The notes below the pieces were generated by a model, which was given only the letters and a program-made list of their open reading frames with translations, made no database searches and had not been told where the DNA came from. 64,000 nt of DNA, from positions 124,001 to 188,000 of the forward strand of contig JADKIP010000012.1 in assembly GCA_016721185.1 (NCBI GenBank), in the 5' to 3' direction. Source of the stretch: Candidatus Dechloromonas phosphorivorans (GTDB lineage Bacteria > Pseudomonadota > Gammaproteobacteria > Burkholderiales > Rhodocyclaceae). A program made the position numbers and the translations under genes. This document shows, piece by piece, positions 1 to 8,247 of the stretch. Each line of letters begins with the position of its first letter. Position 1 is the stretch's first letter.

Positions 1-746
1 AATTCGCTGTCGTTCGTCGAACGTCCGTCATCTTGATGTTCCTGCTGGATCGCATTGACGATCACAGCGATGAACAGATTGAGCATGGTGAACGTCGAGG
101 TCAGGATGAAAATCAGGAAAAATACCCAAGCCTGAGGGAAGAGTTCCATCACCGGACGCACGATGCCCATCGCCCAGCTCTCCAGAGTCATGATCTGGAA
201 CAAGGTAAAAGCGCTCGCCCCCAGCGTGCCGAACCATTCCGGGAAGTCGGCACCGAACAGCTTGGTGGCGATAACTGCCGACACGTAGAAAATCAGGCCG
301 ATGATTGCTGCCACCGAACCGAGGCCGGGCAGTGCCGAAAGCAAACCGCCGACAACCCGTTTCATGCTCGGCACCAGCTTGATCAGGCGCAGCACCCGGA
401 GCACACGCAAGGCACGCAATACGGCCAGCGGCCCCGATGCCGGCAACAGGGAGATCGCCACCACCGAGAAATCGAAGATGTTCCACGGATCCCGAAAGTA
501 GGCCAGCCGCTGAGCTAGCAGACGCAAGGCGATTTCGACCACGAAGATGGCGAGAATCGCCTTGTCGGCCGCAATCAGCCACGGCCCCCACGCCTGCATC
601 AGGGTCTGGCTGGTCTCCAGGCCGAGGATAAGCGCGTTGATCAGGATCAGACTGATTAATGCATGCTGCACCATTGGCAAATCGAGCGTTGCTGCCAGCC
701 GGGGGCGCCAGTCGCCGGCTACCGCGGAGCCAACCTCGGCCATCAT
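1..746 (-). CDS. Voltage-gated sodium channel, BacNav type (partial, runs off left edge)
   Basis: Reading the minus strand from an ATG at 746 gives about 248 uninterrupted codons to the left edge. The family is roughly 260-280 residues, so only the C-terminus is missing. The S4 voltage sensor is visible at residues 110-123 with arginines every third position (LRALRVLRVLRLIK). The pore helix and selectivity filter follow at 180-191, with TLESW at 187-191, the signature of NaChBac/NavMs-type channels, then an S6 segment ending LNLFIAVIVNAIQ. The product should be a homotetrameric inner-membrane channel. GGAGG lies 5 nt before the ATG, and ATGATG leaves a second possible start at 743. The ATG overlaps the TGA of the TerC-family gene, implying translational coupling. 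Confidence 0.93.
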   Translation of the reverse strand, partial: MMAEVGSAVAGDWRPRLAATLDLPMVQHALISLILINALILGLETSQTLMQAWGPWLIAADKAILAIFVVEIALRLLAQRLAYFRDPWNIFDFSVVAISLLPASGPLAVLRALRVLRVLRLIKLVPSMKRVVGGLLSALPGLGSVAAIIGLIFYVSAVIATKLFGADFPEWFGTLGASAFTLFQIMTLESWAMGIVRPVMELFPQAWVFFLIFILTSTFTMLNLFIAVIVNAIQQEHQDDGRSTNDSE

Positions 747-1738
747 GGTACCCTCCGCTGATCAGACTCAGACGGGGCGCGTTGGCAGGAATCCTTTCTC
801 AACGACAGTACGATCGAGGTGCCGATGATCGCTGCGACGATACCGAGCGAGACGGCGACCGGTATCTTGAACAGGTCGATCAGGAGCATCTTGACCCCGA
901 TGAACATCAGCACGATGGCCAGCCCGTACTTGAGCAGCGAGAATCGATCGGCCATATCGGCGAGCAGAAAGTACATGGCGCGCAGACCGAGAATGGCGAA
1001 AATGTTCGAGGTGAGCACGATGAACGGATCTGTGGTGATGGCAAAAATCGCCGGGATCGAGTCGACCGCGAAGATCAAGTCGGTGATTTCGACCAGGATC
1101 AGCACCAGGAAGAGCGGCGTCGCATAGCGGACCAGTTTGCCGGCTTCTTCTTTCATGATGAAGAAACGCTCGCCATGCAGTTGGTCCGTCACCTTCATGT
1201 GCCGGCGAACCCAGTTGATCGCGGGATTATTGGCCAGGTCAGGAGTTTCATCGGCAAACCACCACATCTTGATCCCGGTGAACAACAAAAAGGCACCAAA
1301 AACGTAGAGCAACCAGTGGAACTGGGTAATCAGCCAGACCCCGGCAAAGATCATCACCGTCCGCATGACGATTGCACCGAGCACGCCGAGGATGAGAACC
1401 CGCTTTTGCAGTTCGAGCGGGATCGCAAAGAAACTGAACAGTATTAGCCAGACAAAAACGTTATCCACGGCCAACGACTTTTCGATCAAATAGCCGGTGA
1501 TGTATTGAAGTGTTTTCTGATTGGCGATCTCGCGCCCGACGGAGCCGTCCAGGTGCCACCAGAGAGCGCCGGCAAAGAGAAACGAAACACCGACCCAGAT
1601 GCCCGACCAGGTTGCCGCTTCCTTGAAGCTGACACGGTGCTGCTTGCCGCCGCCGACAACAAACAGGTCGATCGCCAGCATGACCAGGACGAGGGCGAAA
1701 AATCCGACCCACATCCACCAGGTACCAATTGTTTCCAT
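743..1738 (-). CDS. alx: TerC/Alx family membrane protein, likely manganese exporter
   Basis: This 331-residue protein has about nine hydrophobic segments and the TerC-family acidic intramembrane motifs, for example EKSLAVDNVFVW near residue 86 and EITDLIFAVDSIPAI near 217. Length and sequence are closer to E. coli Alx (about 321 aa) than to the short YgaP/YoaE-type TerC proteins. Family members export Mn2+ or metallate secreted proteins. Regulation is unusually clear: the leader carries a yybP-ykoY Mn2+ riboswitch ending at an AAAGGAG ribosome site. The ATG at 1738 is well supported. The stop overlaps the start of the sodium channel gene, so the two form an operon. The symbol is by family resemblance. 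Confidence 0.9.
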   Translation of the reverse strand: METIGTWWMWVGFFALVLVMLAIDLFVVGGGKQHRVSFKEAATWSGIWVGVSFLFAGALWWHLDGSVGREIANQKTLQYITGYLIEKSLAVDNVFVWLILFSFFAIPLELQKRVLILGVLGAIVMRTVMIFAGVWLITQFHWLLYVFGAFLLFTGIKMWWFADETPDLANNPAINWVRRHMKVTDQLHGERFFIMKEEAGKLVRYATPLFLVLILVEITDLIFAVDSIPAIFAITTDPFIVLTSNIFAILGLRAMYFLLADMADRFSLLKYGLAIVLMFIGVKMLLIDLFKIPVAVSLGIVAAIIGTSIVLSLRKDSCQRAPSESDQRRVP

Positions 1739-1755
1739 GAGAGAAGACTCCTTTA

Positions 1756-1924
1756 AAAGACCTCGATTCAGCCCGGATCAAGTGCCTGTGCCCTGAACAC
1801 CTGCGCTTGACCAAACTGCAAAGGTCTTGCTCGCGGCCCTGTTGTCAGGACCACCCGTGACGCCGGGAAAAAGTGAATTTTTCCGTGCTGACGACGCCGC
1901 GGTGGAGAGCTACTCCCCCTTGCT
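1756..1924 (-). promoter_or_regulatory. yybP-ykoY manganese riboswitch in the alx/terC leader
   Basis: On the minus strand the leader shows the conserved 5' block AAGGGGGAGTAGC (near 1921-1909), the internal GTCGTCAGCACG hairpin segment, a CCGGCGTCACGGG segment, and the 3' block GAGCAAGACCTTT (near 1832-1820). AAGG and CCTT can close P1. Downstream, GAGGTCTTTTAAAGGAG (1764-1748) contains AGGTCTT, complementary to the aptamer's AAGACCT, directly beside the ribosome binding site. A switch between aptamer and alternative pairing near the start is therefore easy to draw. The motif is known to sense Mn2+ and commonly precedes alx/mntP-type genes. Confidence 0.88.
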
Positions 1925-1962
1925 CTTGCTCCGGATCACCAAATTCCGGAGATTTTCATCAT

Positions 1963-2424
1963 TCAAACATGCGCTCTTTGCGCTTTCCCCGAAGCAAACG
2001 GAGCGCGTCCGTCATCGGTCAGATCAGCGATCTGATGCAGGTCAAGCGACCAGCATTTCAGCGCTTCGGTAATCAGCACCGCTTCGCTACCGGCCAGTTG
2101 CTGATCGGCATGCGTGATATCCATGATCGTGCGCAACATGCTTTTCTGCAGCGCAGGATCAGTCACCTCATCCAGCAGGCGTTTGATGCCCTTGCCGTCC
2201 AGTTGCAATTGGCCAGACGAGGTGCGCTGCGCCGCATTCAGCATGTCCGTGCAAAATTCATAGAAAACCCGGTCGAAGCTGTCCGGATCGAGGCCGAGTC
2301 GACTCAAAATTTCCTGATCCTTGAGCAGACGCAGTTCGCTCGGATCAATGATGCCGTCGGCCATCAAGGCCAAGGCCACGATGCGGGTCAGCGCTTCGGG
2401 ACTATCGGACGGGTATTGACGCAT
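1963..2424 (-). CDS. TerB-like small acidic protein
   Basis: The start was set at the ATG at 2424 because AAAGGAG lies 8 nt upstream; the reading frame stays open to 2514 but lacks a better site. The 153-residue product is mostly helical and contains ALMADGIIDPSELRLLKD near residue 18 and DITHADQQLAGSEAVLI near 113. These are two D/E-rich helix-loop repeats typical of the TerB/DjlA-N fold, which binds divalent metal. No signal peptide or membrane segment is seen. It lies upstream of the Mn riboswitch on the same strand. A link to the TerC gene is plausible but the leader separates them. Function unknown. Confidence 0.65.
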   Translation of the reverse strand: MRQYPSDSPEALTRIVALALMADGIIDPSELRLLKDQEILSRLGLDPDSFDRVFYEFCTDMLNAAQRTSSGQLQLDGKGIKRLLDEVTDPALQKSMLRTIMDITHADQQLAGSEAVLITEALKCWSLDLHQIADLTDDGRAPFASGKAQRAHV

Positions 2425-2538
2425 GATGTTTCTCCTTTTGGATTTGCGCTTCACGGCTGTTTCGGTCCGGCTCAACAATCTTGCAGCCGGCACCGCCCTG
2501 GGGAATCTCTGCACCGCCCGTGAAGCGTCCAGGCGTAG

Positions 2539-2970
2539 TCATAAACCAACTTGAAATTGGGCCAAATTTGCGGGTTGACCGCGGAAGTTCATGCCTTCAT
2601 GGCTACCGTCGTTTTCGTCACTCTCGGCACCGGGCACGGCGGTCTTGAATGTGCCGTGCTTGTGCTCGCGCTGCCGTTCCAGTCGGCGGGTTACCGAACG
2701 CTCAACCCGCTCGGCGGCACGGTCGATGGCGATGTAGAGATCCGCTTCCGTGTCTTCAATCACCACATCCTGCGCTTTCGGCAGGGCAACCTGAATGCGA
2801 CAGCATTTGTCTTCGCCGCCACGTGGCCCGTTAACGTCGAAAAGACAGACGGTGACTTTACGAACATCGTAACTCGCCCAACCAAGGGCAAAGCTCAGAC
2901 GCCGTTCGGCGTGTTGCCGCAAACCTTCAGTCAGTTCAAACCCTCTTGCCCGAATATCGATTTTCATCAT
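2539..2970 (-). CDS. hpf: Ribosome hibernation promoting factor / sigma-54 modulation family
   Basis: A 143-residue short-form HPF/RaiA protein. The first 105 residues show the beta-alpha-beta-beta-beta-alpha fold pattern, with KIDIRARGFELTEGLRQHAERRL at the start and DTEADLYIAIDRAAERVERSV as the second helix. It would bind the 30S decoding site and inactivate or dimerise ribosomes in stationary phase. Tandem ATGs occur at 2970 and 2967, with AAGGA upstream. The tail after residue 105 is not family-conserved, and its last residues are encoded by a copy of the dispersed TGCGGTCAAC motif, so the native C-terminus may have been extended by that element. Confidence 0.88.
   Translation of the reverse strand: MMKIDIRARGFELTEGLRQHAERRLSFALGWASYDVRKVTVCLFDVNGPRGGEDKCCRIQVALPKAQDVVIEDTEADLYIAIDRAAERVERSVTRRLERQREHKHGTFKTAVPGAESDENDGSHEGMNFRGQPANLAQFQVGL
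2564..2588 (-). repeat. Dispersed motif copy (degenerate) in the end of hpf
   Basis: On the minus strand this reads TCCGCGGTCAACCCGCAAAT, matching the window-wide motif TTGCTGCGGTCAAC plus three bases plus an A-tract, though its A-tract is only three long. It encodes part of the non-conserved tail of hpf. Confidence 0.4.
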
Positions 2971-3112
2971 CTTTCATCCTTGAGTGTGGGTAACGCGATC
3001 CATCGTAGTGACAAACAACACATCGAACCAGTCGACTATTGCGAACACATACATCCAATATTTCGATGTTTTTCAGTGTTGAAATTTCAACGCAACGAAA
3101 CCGGGCGTGGCT

Positions 3113-4264
3113 TCAGCTATCACTGATCCCGATAGCTGCTCTGGCTGCCATTGCGGTTAAGTAAGGCTTTTCAAAACTTTCACCGAGCACGGTGAAATGC
3201 CCCATCTTTCGCCCGGGGCGGGCTTCGTGCTTGCCATACAAATGAAGCGTCAGGCCGGGGTGCGCCAGCAACTTTCCCCAATCGGGCTCGCATGCCCGCT
3301 CCGGCTGCCTGGAGAACCAGACATCACCCAGCAGATTGACCATAACCGCCGCCGAATGCGGCGCGGGATCACCCAACGGCAGCCCACACAGCGCCCGAAC
3401 CTGCTGCTCGAACTGGTTGGTCAAACAGGCATCAAGCGTGAAATGCCCGGAGTTGTGCGGTCGTGGCGCCAGTTCATTCACATAGAGCTCGCCATCAACG
3501 ACAAAGAACTCAACGCTCAGCGTCCCAACATAGTCCATGCTGACCGCAATCCTCTCGGCAATGGTTGCCACCTCGGCCGATAACTCGTTTGCGGCGCCTG
3601 GTGCGCCAACCACCGAGTAGTCGAGAATGCCGTGTTGGTGATGGTTTTCGGCGACCGGAAAGCGCTTGATCTCGCCCGATGCCGAGCGTGTCAGCACAAT
3701 GGACAGTTCGGATTCAAGCGCCATTTGCTTTTCGAGCACACAAGGCTCGCCTTCCAACCGGCGAAAGGCACTCAGGCACGCCTCCTTGTCATTGACTCGC
3801 ACCTGGCCTTTACCATCGTAGCCAAAGCGGACCACTTTCAGAATGCCGGGAAAGAGATCCGACGAGGCATTTGAAACGTCACTTTCAGAACGAATATCGG
3901 CGTAAGGCACATGCGGGAAGCCATGCCTCTTCAGAAAGTTTTTCTCGGCAGAACGCTGCTGGCAGATGGACAGAGCTTCGGCACTCGGCTGCACAGGCAC
4001 GAAAGCCGCAAGGTAGGCCAGCGCCTCGGCGGGCACACTTTCAAACTCCGTGGTGATCGCCGCACAGCTTTTGGCCATGCGCGACAACGCCTCCCGATCA
4101 TCATAAGCCGCAGCAATATGCAGATCTGCGATACGAGCCGCCGGGCTGTTGCGGTCCGGGTCAAGCACCATGACCCGATACCCTAACTGTTGTGCGGCAA
4201 TGACAAAGTAGCGGCCCAACTGGCCACCACCGAGCATGCCGAGGGTTGCTGGCGGCAGGATCAT
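3113..4264 (-). CDS. purK: N5-carboxyaminoimidazole ribonucleotide synthase
   Basis: A 383-residue ATP-grasp enzyme of de novo purine synthesis. It carboxylates AIR with bicarbonate and ATP to give N5-CAIR, the substrate of PurE. The N-terminal dinucleotide-like start LGMLGGGQLGRYF (residues 8-20) is the PurK hallmark. FGYDGKGQ near 147 is the ATP-grasp glycine loop, and ELAPRPHNSGHFT near 266 carries Mg/ATP ligands. Full length for the family. The start overlaps the purE stop by four bases (ATGA), so the pair is translationally coupled in the order purE-purK. Confidence 0.97.
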   Translation of the reverse strand: MILPPATLGMLGGGQLGRYFVIAAQQLGYRVMVLDPDRNSPAARIADLHIAAAYDDREALSRMAKSCAAITTEFESVPAEALAYLAAFVPVQPSAEALSICQQRSAEKNFLKRHGFPHVPYADIRSESDVSNASSDLFPGILKVVRFGYDGKGQVRVNDKEACLSAFRRLEGEPCVLEKQMALESELSIVLTRSASGEIKRFPVAENHHQHGILDYSVVGAPGAANELSAEVATIAERIAVSMDYVGTLSVEFFVVDGELYVNELAPRPHNSGHFTLDACLTNQFEQQVRALCGLPLGDPAPHSAAVMVNLLGDVWFSRQPERACEPDWGKLLAHPGLTLHLYGKHEARPGRKMGHFTVLGESFEKPYLTAMAARAAIGISDS

Positions 4265-4782
4265 TCCGGCCTCGGCAGTTGCATGCTCAGCACCTTGCTT
4301 TCCTGGCGCTGGCGGAAATCATGCAGTTTGTCGGCCAGTTCGCCCCCTGAAGCAGCGGCATTCGTCGCCTGCATCGCGATGGCAAAGAGCGCGGCATTGC
4401 TCGCACCGGCCTCACCGATGGCAAATGTCGCCACTGGCACGCCCTTGGGCATTTGAACGATGGAAAGCAGGGAATCCAGCCCTTTGAGATGCTTCGAGGG
4501 AATCGGTACGCCGAGAATGGGCACCGTCGTTTTGGCGGCCAACATGCCCGGCAGATGGGCCGCACCGCCCGCGCCGGCAATAATGGCCTTGAGGCCACGC
4601 TGATGAGCTGTTTCGGCGTATTCAAAAAGCAGATCTGGCGTCCGGTGAGCGGAAACGACACGAGCCTCGTAGGGTACGCCAAACTCTTCCAGCATTTTTG
4701 CGGCGGCTTGCATGACCGGCCAGTCGGAATCCGACCCCATGACGATCCCGATTACAGGCTGATTTTTGCTCGCGTTACTCAT
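4261..4782 (-). CDS. purE: N5-carboxyaminoimidazole ribonucleotide mutase
   Basis: A 173-residue class I PurE, which converts N5-CAIR to CAIR. GIVMGSDSDWPVM (residues 12-24) is the signature substrate loop, and SAHRTPDLLFEYA near 44 contains the catalytic histidine. GAGGAAHLPGM near 71 completes the active site. A strong ribosome site (GGAGG) lies 6 nt before the ATG. It leads the purEK operon and is divergent from the LysR gene at 4959 across about 180 bp. Confidence 0.97.
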   Translation of the reverse strand: MSNASKNQPVIGIVMGSDSDWPVMQAAAKMLEEFGVPYEARVVSAHRTPDLLFEYAETAHQRGLKAIIAGAGGAAHLPGMLAAKTTVPILGVPIPSKHLKGLDSLLSIVQMPKGVPVATFAIGEAGASNAALFAIAMQATNAAASGGELADKLHDFRQRQESKVLSMQLPRPE

Positions 4783-4958
4783 ATTTCCTCCGGGTTAAGA
4801 CTTCAGGCGGCGGAATATAGTGAATAAAAATACAGCCAACCAGTCGAATATAATTTCTCCAATCATCGATTTTTTCGATGTAACAAGGACTCCCGAAAAA
4901 GCCGCCTCGGCCAATCCGGCCATCGCACAAATGCCGCACCCTCATTCCACCGGACACC

Positions 4959-5873
4959 ATGACCACACTCAATTTCAAACATTTGCGCTATTTCTGGATG
5001 GTGGCCAAGACGGGCAGCATTGCCCGAGCAGGCGAACAACTCCATCTGACACCCCAATCGATCAGCGGTCAGTTGCGCGAGTTTGAAGAAACCCTCGGCA
5101 CGAAACTCTTCCGTCGGGCTGGACGGGGGTTGGAACTCACCGAGGCGGGGCGACGCATCCTCAGTTACGCCGAAGAAATCTTCATCATTGGCGACGAGTT
5201 GCTTGATGTCGTGCGCGACCAGACCACGAAAAAATCACTCCCGTTCAAAATCGGGATTGCGGATTCGGTGTCGAAATCAGTCGCCTGTCGCTTGCTGGAG
5301 CCGGCGCTTCATATCGCGGAACCGGTGCGACTGATTTGCCGGGAAGGTCGTCTGGCCGCGCTGTTGGCGGACCTGGCTGTGCATCGACTGGACATGGTCA
5401 TCGCGGATCGGTCCATGCCCAACAATTTGAACGTGCGCGGTTACAGCCATTTGCTGGGCGAATGCGGGCTGACCGTATTTGGCGCCCCATCGTTGAGCAC
5501 GCAATTGCCGGGCAAATTTCCCGCATTGCTCAACAACGCCCCATTTCTTTTGCCGGGTGAAGATGTCGCGATCCGATCCAGGCTTCTTCAATGGCTGGAG
5601 AACAATGACCTGCGGCCCTACATCGTCGGAGAATTCGACGACAGCGCCTTATTGAAGGCCTTTGGCCAAGCCGGCGCCGGCTTGTTTGTTGCGCCAACCG
5701 CCATTGCCGATCAGGTCTGTCGGCAATACAACGTGGTGGCATTGGGCTGCATCGATGCCGTTGTTGAGCAACTCTATGCAATTACCACCGAACGTCGACT
5801 GACCCATCCGGCCATCGTCGCGGTCAGTGAAGCCGCCCGGCGAGATGTATTTGGCAAGCCCGATGCCATTTGA
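4959..5873 (+). CDS. nhaR: LysR-type transcriptional activator of the NhaR family
   Basis: A 304-residue LysR regulator. The winged HTH occupies residues 5-64 (LNFKHLRYFWMVAKTGSIARA start, then LHLTPQSISGQLREFE recognition helix). The effector domain follows from about 92. The opening and the LGTKLFRRAGRGLELTEAGR segment resemble E. coli NhaR, which responds to Na+ and alkaline pH, more than generic LysR proteins. No nhaA antiporter lies beside it here, so its target is unknown. The upstream ribosome site is weak. It is divergent from purE. Confidence 0.85.
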   Translation: MTTLNFKHLRYFWMVAKTGSIARAGEQLHLTPQSISGQLREFEETLGTKLFRRAGRGLELTEAGRRILSYAEEIFIIGDELLDVVRDQTTKKSLPFKIGIADSVSKSVACRLLEPALHIAEPVRLICREGRLAALLADLAVHRLDMVIADRSMPNNLNVRGYSHLLGECGLTVFGAPSLSTQLPGKFPALLNNAPFLLPGEDVAIRSRLLQWLENNDLRPYIVGEFDDSALLKAFGQAGAGLFVAPTAIADQVCRQYNVVALGCIDAVVEQLYAITTERRLTHPAIVAVSEAARRDVFGKPDAI

Positions 5874-5935
5874 CCGGGAACAATCCGGCGCTTCGGCCAG
5901 TTTGGCAATGAGGGATTTCGTCTTTACATGGTCGA

Positions 5936-6511
5936 TTATTTTTCATCGCCGAACTGGCGACGCAATCGCTCCAGGCCGCTCTTGAACGCCTCAGCATCGC
6001 CGTGATCGAAAAACTGCGGGTAGCGTTCATGGGCCGCCTTGATACGCCGGACATGCTTGATCGGGCACCAGTATTGTTCGGTCCGCGCCGCCACTTCGCG
6101 CGTGTAGGCGGCAACGCCGTTTCCGTAAGAGCAATAGAGGCAATTGAATTTTTCGATCAGATTCAGGTAGGGCAAATCGCCGCGATCCATCAACACGTAG
6201 TCGGCGCGCTTCACTTTGGGGATGCGGTAGATCGGAAAGCAAATGCTCTGGTAGAGCGTGATGAACAGGTCCATCAGTAAAAAGGGGATCCAGCCAGCGT
6301 AAATGATCGGTGACGTCAGGATGACCAGCAAACGTGAGCGGGCCAGGAAGCGGAAAAGCCCCGTCTTGTAGCGGCGCTGCTGACGCAGAAATTCCTCGGC
6401 CAATTCGGCCTTGCGCTGCGTCCACTCATCGCGGGCCCGGCCGTATTCCTGCTCCAGTTCGTTCTGCAGAGCGTCGATGCGGGCCAGCAGTTCATCGATT
6501 TGCGTTTTCAT
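5936..6511 (-). CDS. Conserved hypothetical protein with coiled coil, membrane segment and Cys motif
   Basis: Not recognised. Read from the ATG at 6511 (a longer start at 6544 is open, with AAGGC too close to it), the product has about 191 residues. Residues 1-45 form a charged coiled coil (MKTQIDELLARIDALQNELE). A hydrophobic stretch at about 63-90 looks like one or two membrane helices, then CLYCSYGNGV and YWCPIKH supply three closely placed cysteines plus histidines that could bind a metal. The neighbours (nhaR downstream on the other strand, CoA-transferase upstream on the same strand) give no clear context. Confidence 0.7.
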   Translation of the reverse strand: MKTQIDELLARIDALQNELEQEYGRARDEWTQRKAELAEEFLRQQRRYKTGLFRFLARSRLLVILTSPIIYAGWIPFLLMDLFITLYQSICFPIYRIPKVKRADYVLMDRGDLPYLNLIEKFNCLYCSYGNGVAAYTREVAARTEQYWCPIKHVRRIKAAHERYPQFFDHGDAEAFKSGLERLRRQFGDEK

Positions 6512-6579
6512 CAGCCTGATTCCGTCAGTTTGACCGACGATCATGCCTTATGCAGGCGGGTACGTCACCTGCGACAGTT

Positions 6580-7737
6580 TCAGCCGAACGCGCCGGCGCT
6601 TTCCAGACGCTGGATTTCAGTTGTCGAATAACCTGCAGCGGCCAGAATTGCTGCATTGTGCTCACCGGATTTGGGCGCAGCCTGGCGGATCGAGAATTCA
6701 AAACCGGACATCTTCAGCGGCGGCGCGAACTGCGTCAGGCCGTCTTCCTGCACTACCATTTTCCGGGCGAGGATTTGCTCGTTGGCGAGTGCTTCTTCCG
6801 GCGACAAAATGGGCGTAATACAGCAGTCGACCGCAGCAAACAGGCTGGCCCATTCATCACGTGGCCGGGTGGCGAATAACTCGGCCAGTTCACCACGCAG
6901 ACTGGCATCCCACTGGCGCTTCAGCCAATCCGGATGGCCCAGCACCTCGCAAGCGGTTTTCCAGAATTTGCCTTCAAGCGCACCAACTGCCATGTGTTTG
7001 CCATCGGCGCAACGATAGGTGGCGTAACAAGGCAGGCCGCCGGAAAGCAGATCCGTACCGCGCGGCGCGGATTGCCCGGCATCGTTCAGGCGCAGCATGG
7101 CGAAATAGGTGTGAGCGAGCACGCTATCGGTCATCGACACATCAATGTAACGGCCCTGCCCGGTGCGCTGCGCTTCGATTACCACCGCCAAAATACCCAT
7201 CGCGGCGGTCATTGCGCCACCGAGCAGGTCGGCGATCTGAAAGTTGGGAATCGCCGGATTACCGCCTGCGCTGCCGATCTGATCAAGCACGCCGGCGTAG
7301 CCGAGGTAGTTGATGTCGTGGCCGGCGAGATCCTTGTACGGTCCGTCCTGGCCGTAACCGCTGATCGAACAATAGGCAATTTTCGGGTTGACCGCAGCAA
7401 TCACCGCATAACCAACGCCGAGCTTGTCCATCACGCCGGGGCGGAAACTTTCGATGATCACATCGGCTTCGCGGGCCAGGCGCATGAAGACTTCGACGCC
7501 TTCCGGTTTTTTCAAATCCAGCCGCAAGCCCTGCTTGTTGCGGTTGATCATGCGGAAATAAGCGCTATCTTCCCCTTGGCCGGTGCCCAGCGTGCGGGCG
7601 TAATCGCCGACTTGCGGGTCTTCGATCTTGATGACTTCGGCGCCGAGATCAGCCAGATGCAGCGTGGTGACCGGACCGGGCAGCAAGCGGGTCAGATCAA
7701 GAATACGAATGCCGGCCAGCGGCCCGGGGCGGCTCAT
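6580..7737 (-). CDS. CaiB/BaiF family protein, alpha-methylacyl-CoA racemase-like
   Basis: A 385-residue class III CoA-transferase fold protein (GIRILDLTRLLPGP start, LGAEVIKIEDP near 30). It contains GHDINYLG near residue 138 and IADLLGG near 168, which align by eye with the catalytic His and Asp of alpha-methylacyl-CoA racemase (H126/D156 in the M. tuberculosis enzyme). Epimerising 2-methyl-branched acyl-CoAs is therefore more likely than CoA transfer. It ends the minus-strand unit that begins with the acyl-CoA synthetase at 16751. Its ATG overlaps the stop of the small secreted protein gene before it. Confidence 0.85.
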   Translation of the reverse strand: MSRPGPLAGIRILDLTRLLPGPVTTLHLADLGAEVIKIEDPQVGDYARTLGTGQGEDSAYFRMINRNKQGLRLDLKKPEGVEVFMRLAREADVIIESFRPGVMDKLGVGYAVIAAVNPKIAYCSISGYGQDGPYKDLAGHDINYLGYAGVLDQIGSAGGNPAIPNFQIADLLGGAMTAAMGILAVVIEAQRTGQGRYIDVSMTDSVLAHTYFAMLRLNDAGQSAPRGTDLLSGGLPCYATYRCADGKHMAVGALEGKFWKTACEVLGHPDWLKRQWDASLRGELAELFATRPRDEWASLFAAVDCCITPILSPEEALANEQILARKMVVQEDGLTQFAPPLKMSGFEFSIRQAAPKSGEHNAAILAAAGYSTTEIQRLESAGAFG

Positions 7738-8234
7738 TCGGCGCAGACGCCCAAGAGGTCGGCTTCGAGTTCAATTTCCATGTCTTTTTCCAGCTTGCGG
7801 TCGATAAACATGCCGCGGAAGAGGCGACCATCATTGGCGGCGAGAATGGCATGCGGCGTTTCCCAGGATGCGACTCGCAAGCGGACGATGCCAATCTGCT
7901 CGTCACGCTCGAGCGTATTTTCCGAAACACAGGGAAATGCCTTGGCGTGCTGGTTGAATTCCTCGCGACTGTATTGCTCCATATTCTTGCCCGGCACCAG
8001 CGGGCAAACCCCCAGGCGGCGAGTCCGCACTTCGGCGCCAAGAACGGTGCCTTTCAGGTAAAAGACCGGATCGGTCATGACCCAGCCGCTCCCACCCTCC
8101 TCATAAACCACGCAACTCCCGGTTTTAAGCAGTTCCGGCTGCTTGAAAAGCAGGCGGGCCGAAGGGCGAAGCGCTGGCTCAACTGCCAGCGCCGGCGTGG
8201 CCAACAAGGCCAGTACAACAAGAAGAGTTCGCAT
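7734..8234 (-). CDS. Small secreted hypothetical protein
   Basis: The ATG at 8234 is preferred because it begins a clear signal peptide (MRTLLVVLALLATPALA, cleavage near residue 17). The longer frame starts with TTG at 8270 and overlaps the upstream gene. The mature part is about 149 residues with four cysteines and no recognised domain. A periplasmic location is inferred. It sits between the PaaK-like ligase and the racemase, overlapping the latter by ATGA, so it is co-expressed with the acyl-CoA unit. Function unknown. Confidence 0.75.
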   Translation of the reverse strand: MRTLLVVLALLATPALAVEPALRPSARLLFKQPELLKTGSCVVYEEGGSGWVMTDPVFYLKGTVLGAEVRTRRLGVCPLVPGKNMEQYSREEFNQHAKAFPCVSENTLERDEQIGIVRLRVASWETPHAILAANDGRLFRGMFIDRKLEKDMEIELEADLLGVCAE

Positions 8235-8247
8235 GAAAATCGCCGGG

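Noticed and set aside
28..591. 187-residue minus-strand frame and the overlapping plus-strand frames at the left edge
   Set aside because: They are out-of-frame shadows of the sodium channel gene, whose own frame carries S4 and TLESW.
7370..7400. Copy of the dispersed motif inside the racemase gene
   Set aside because: It encodes the conserved AAVNPKI segment of the family, so the match is explained by protein sequence and codon choice.
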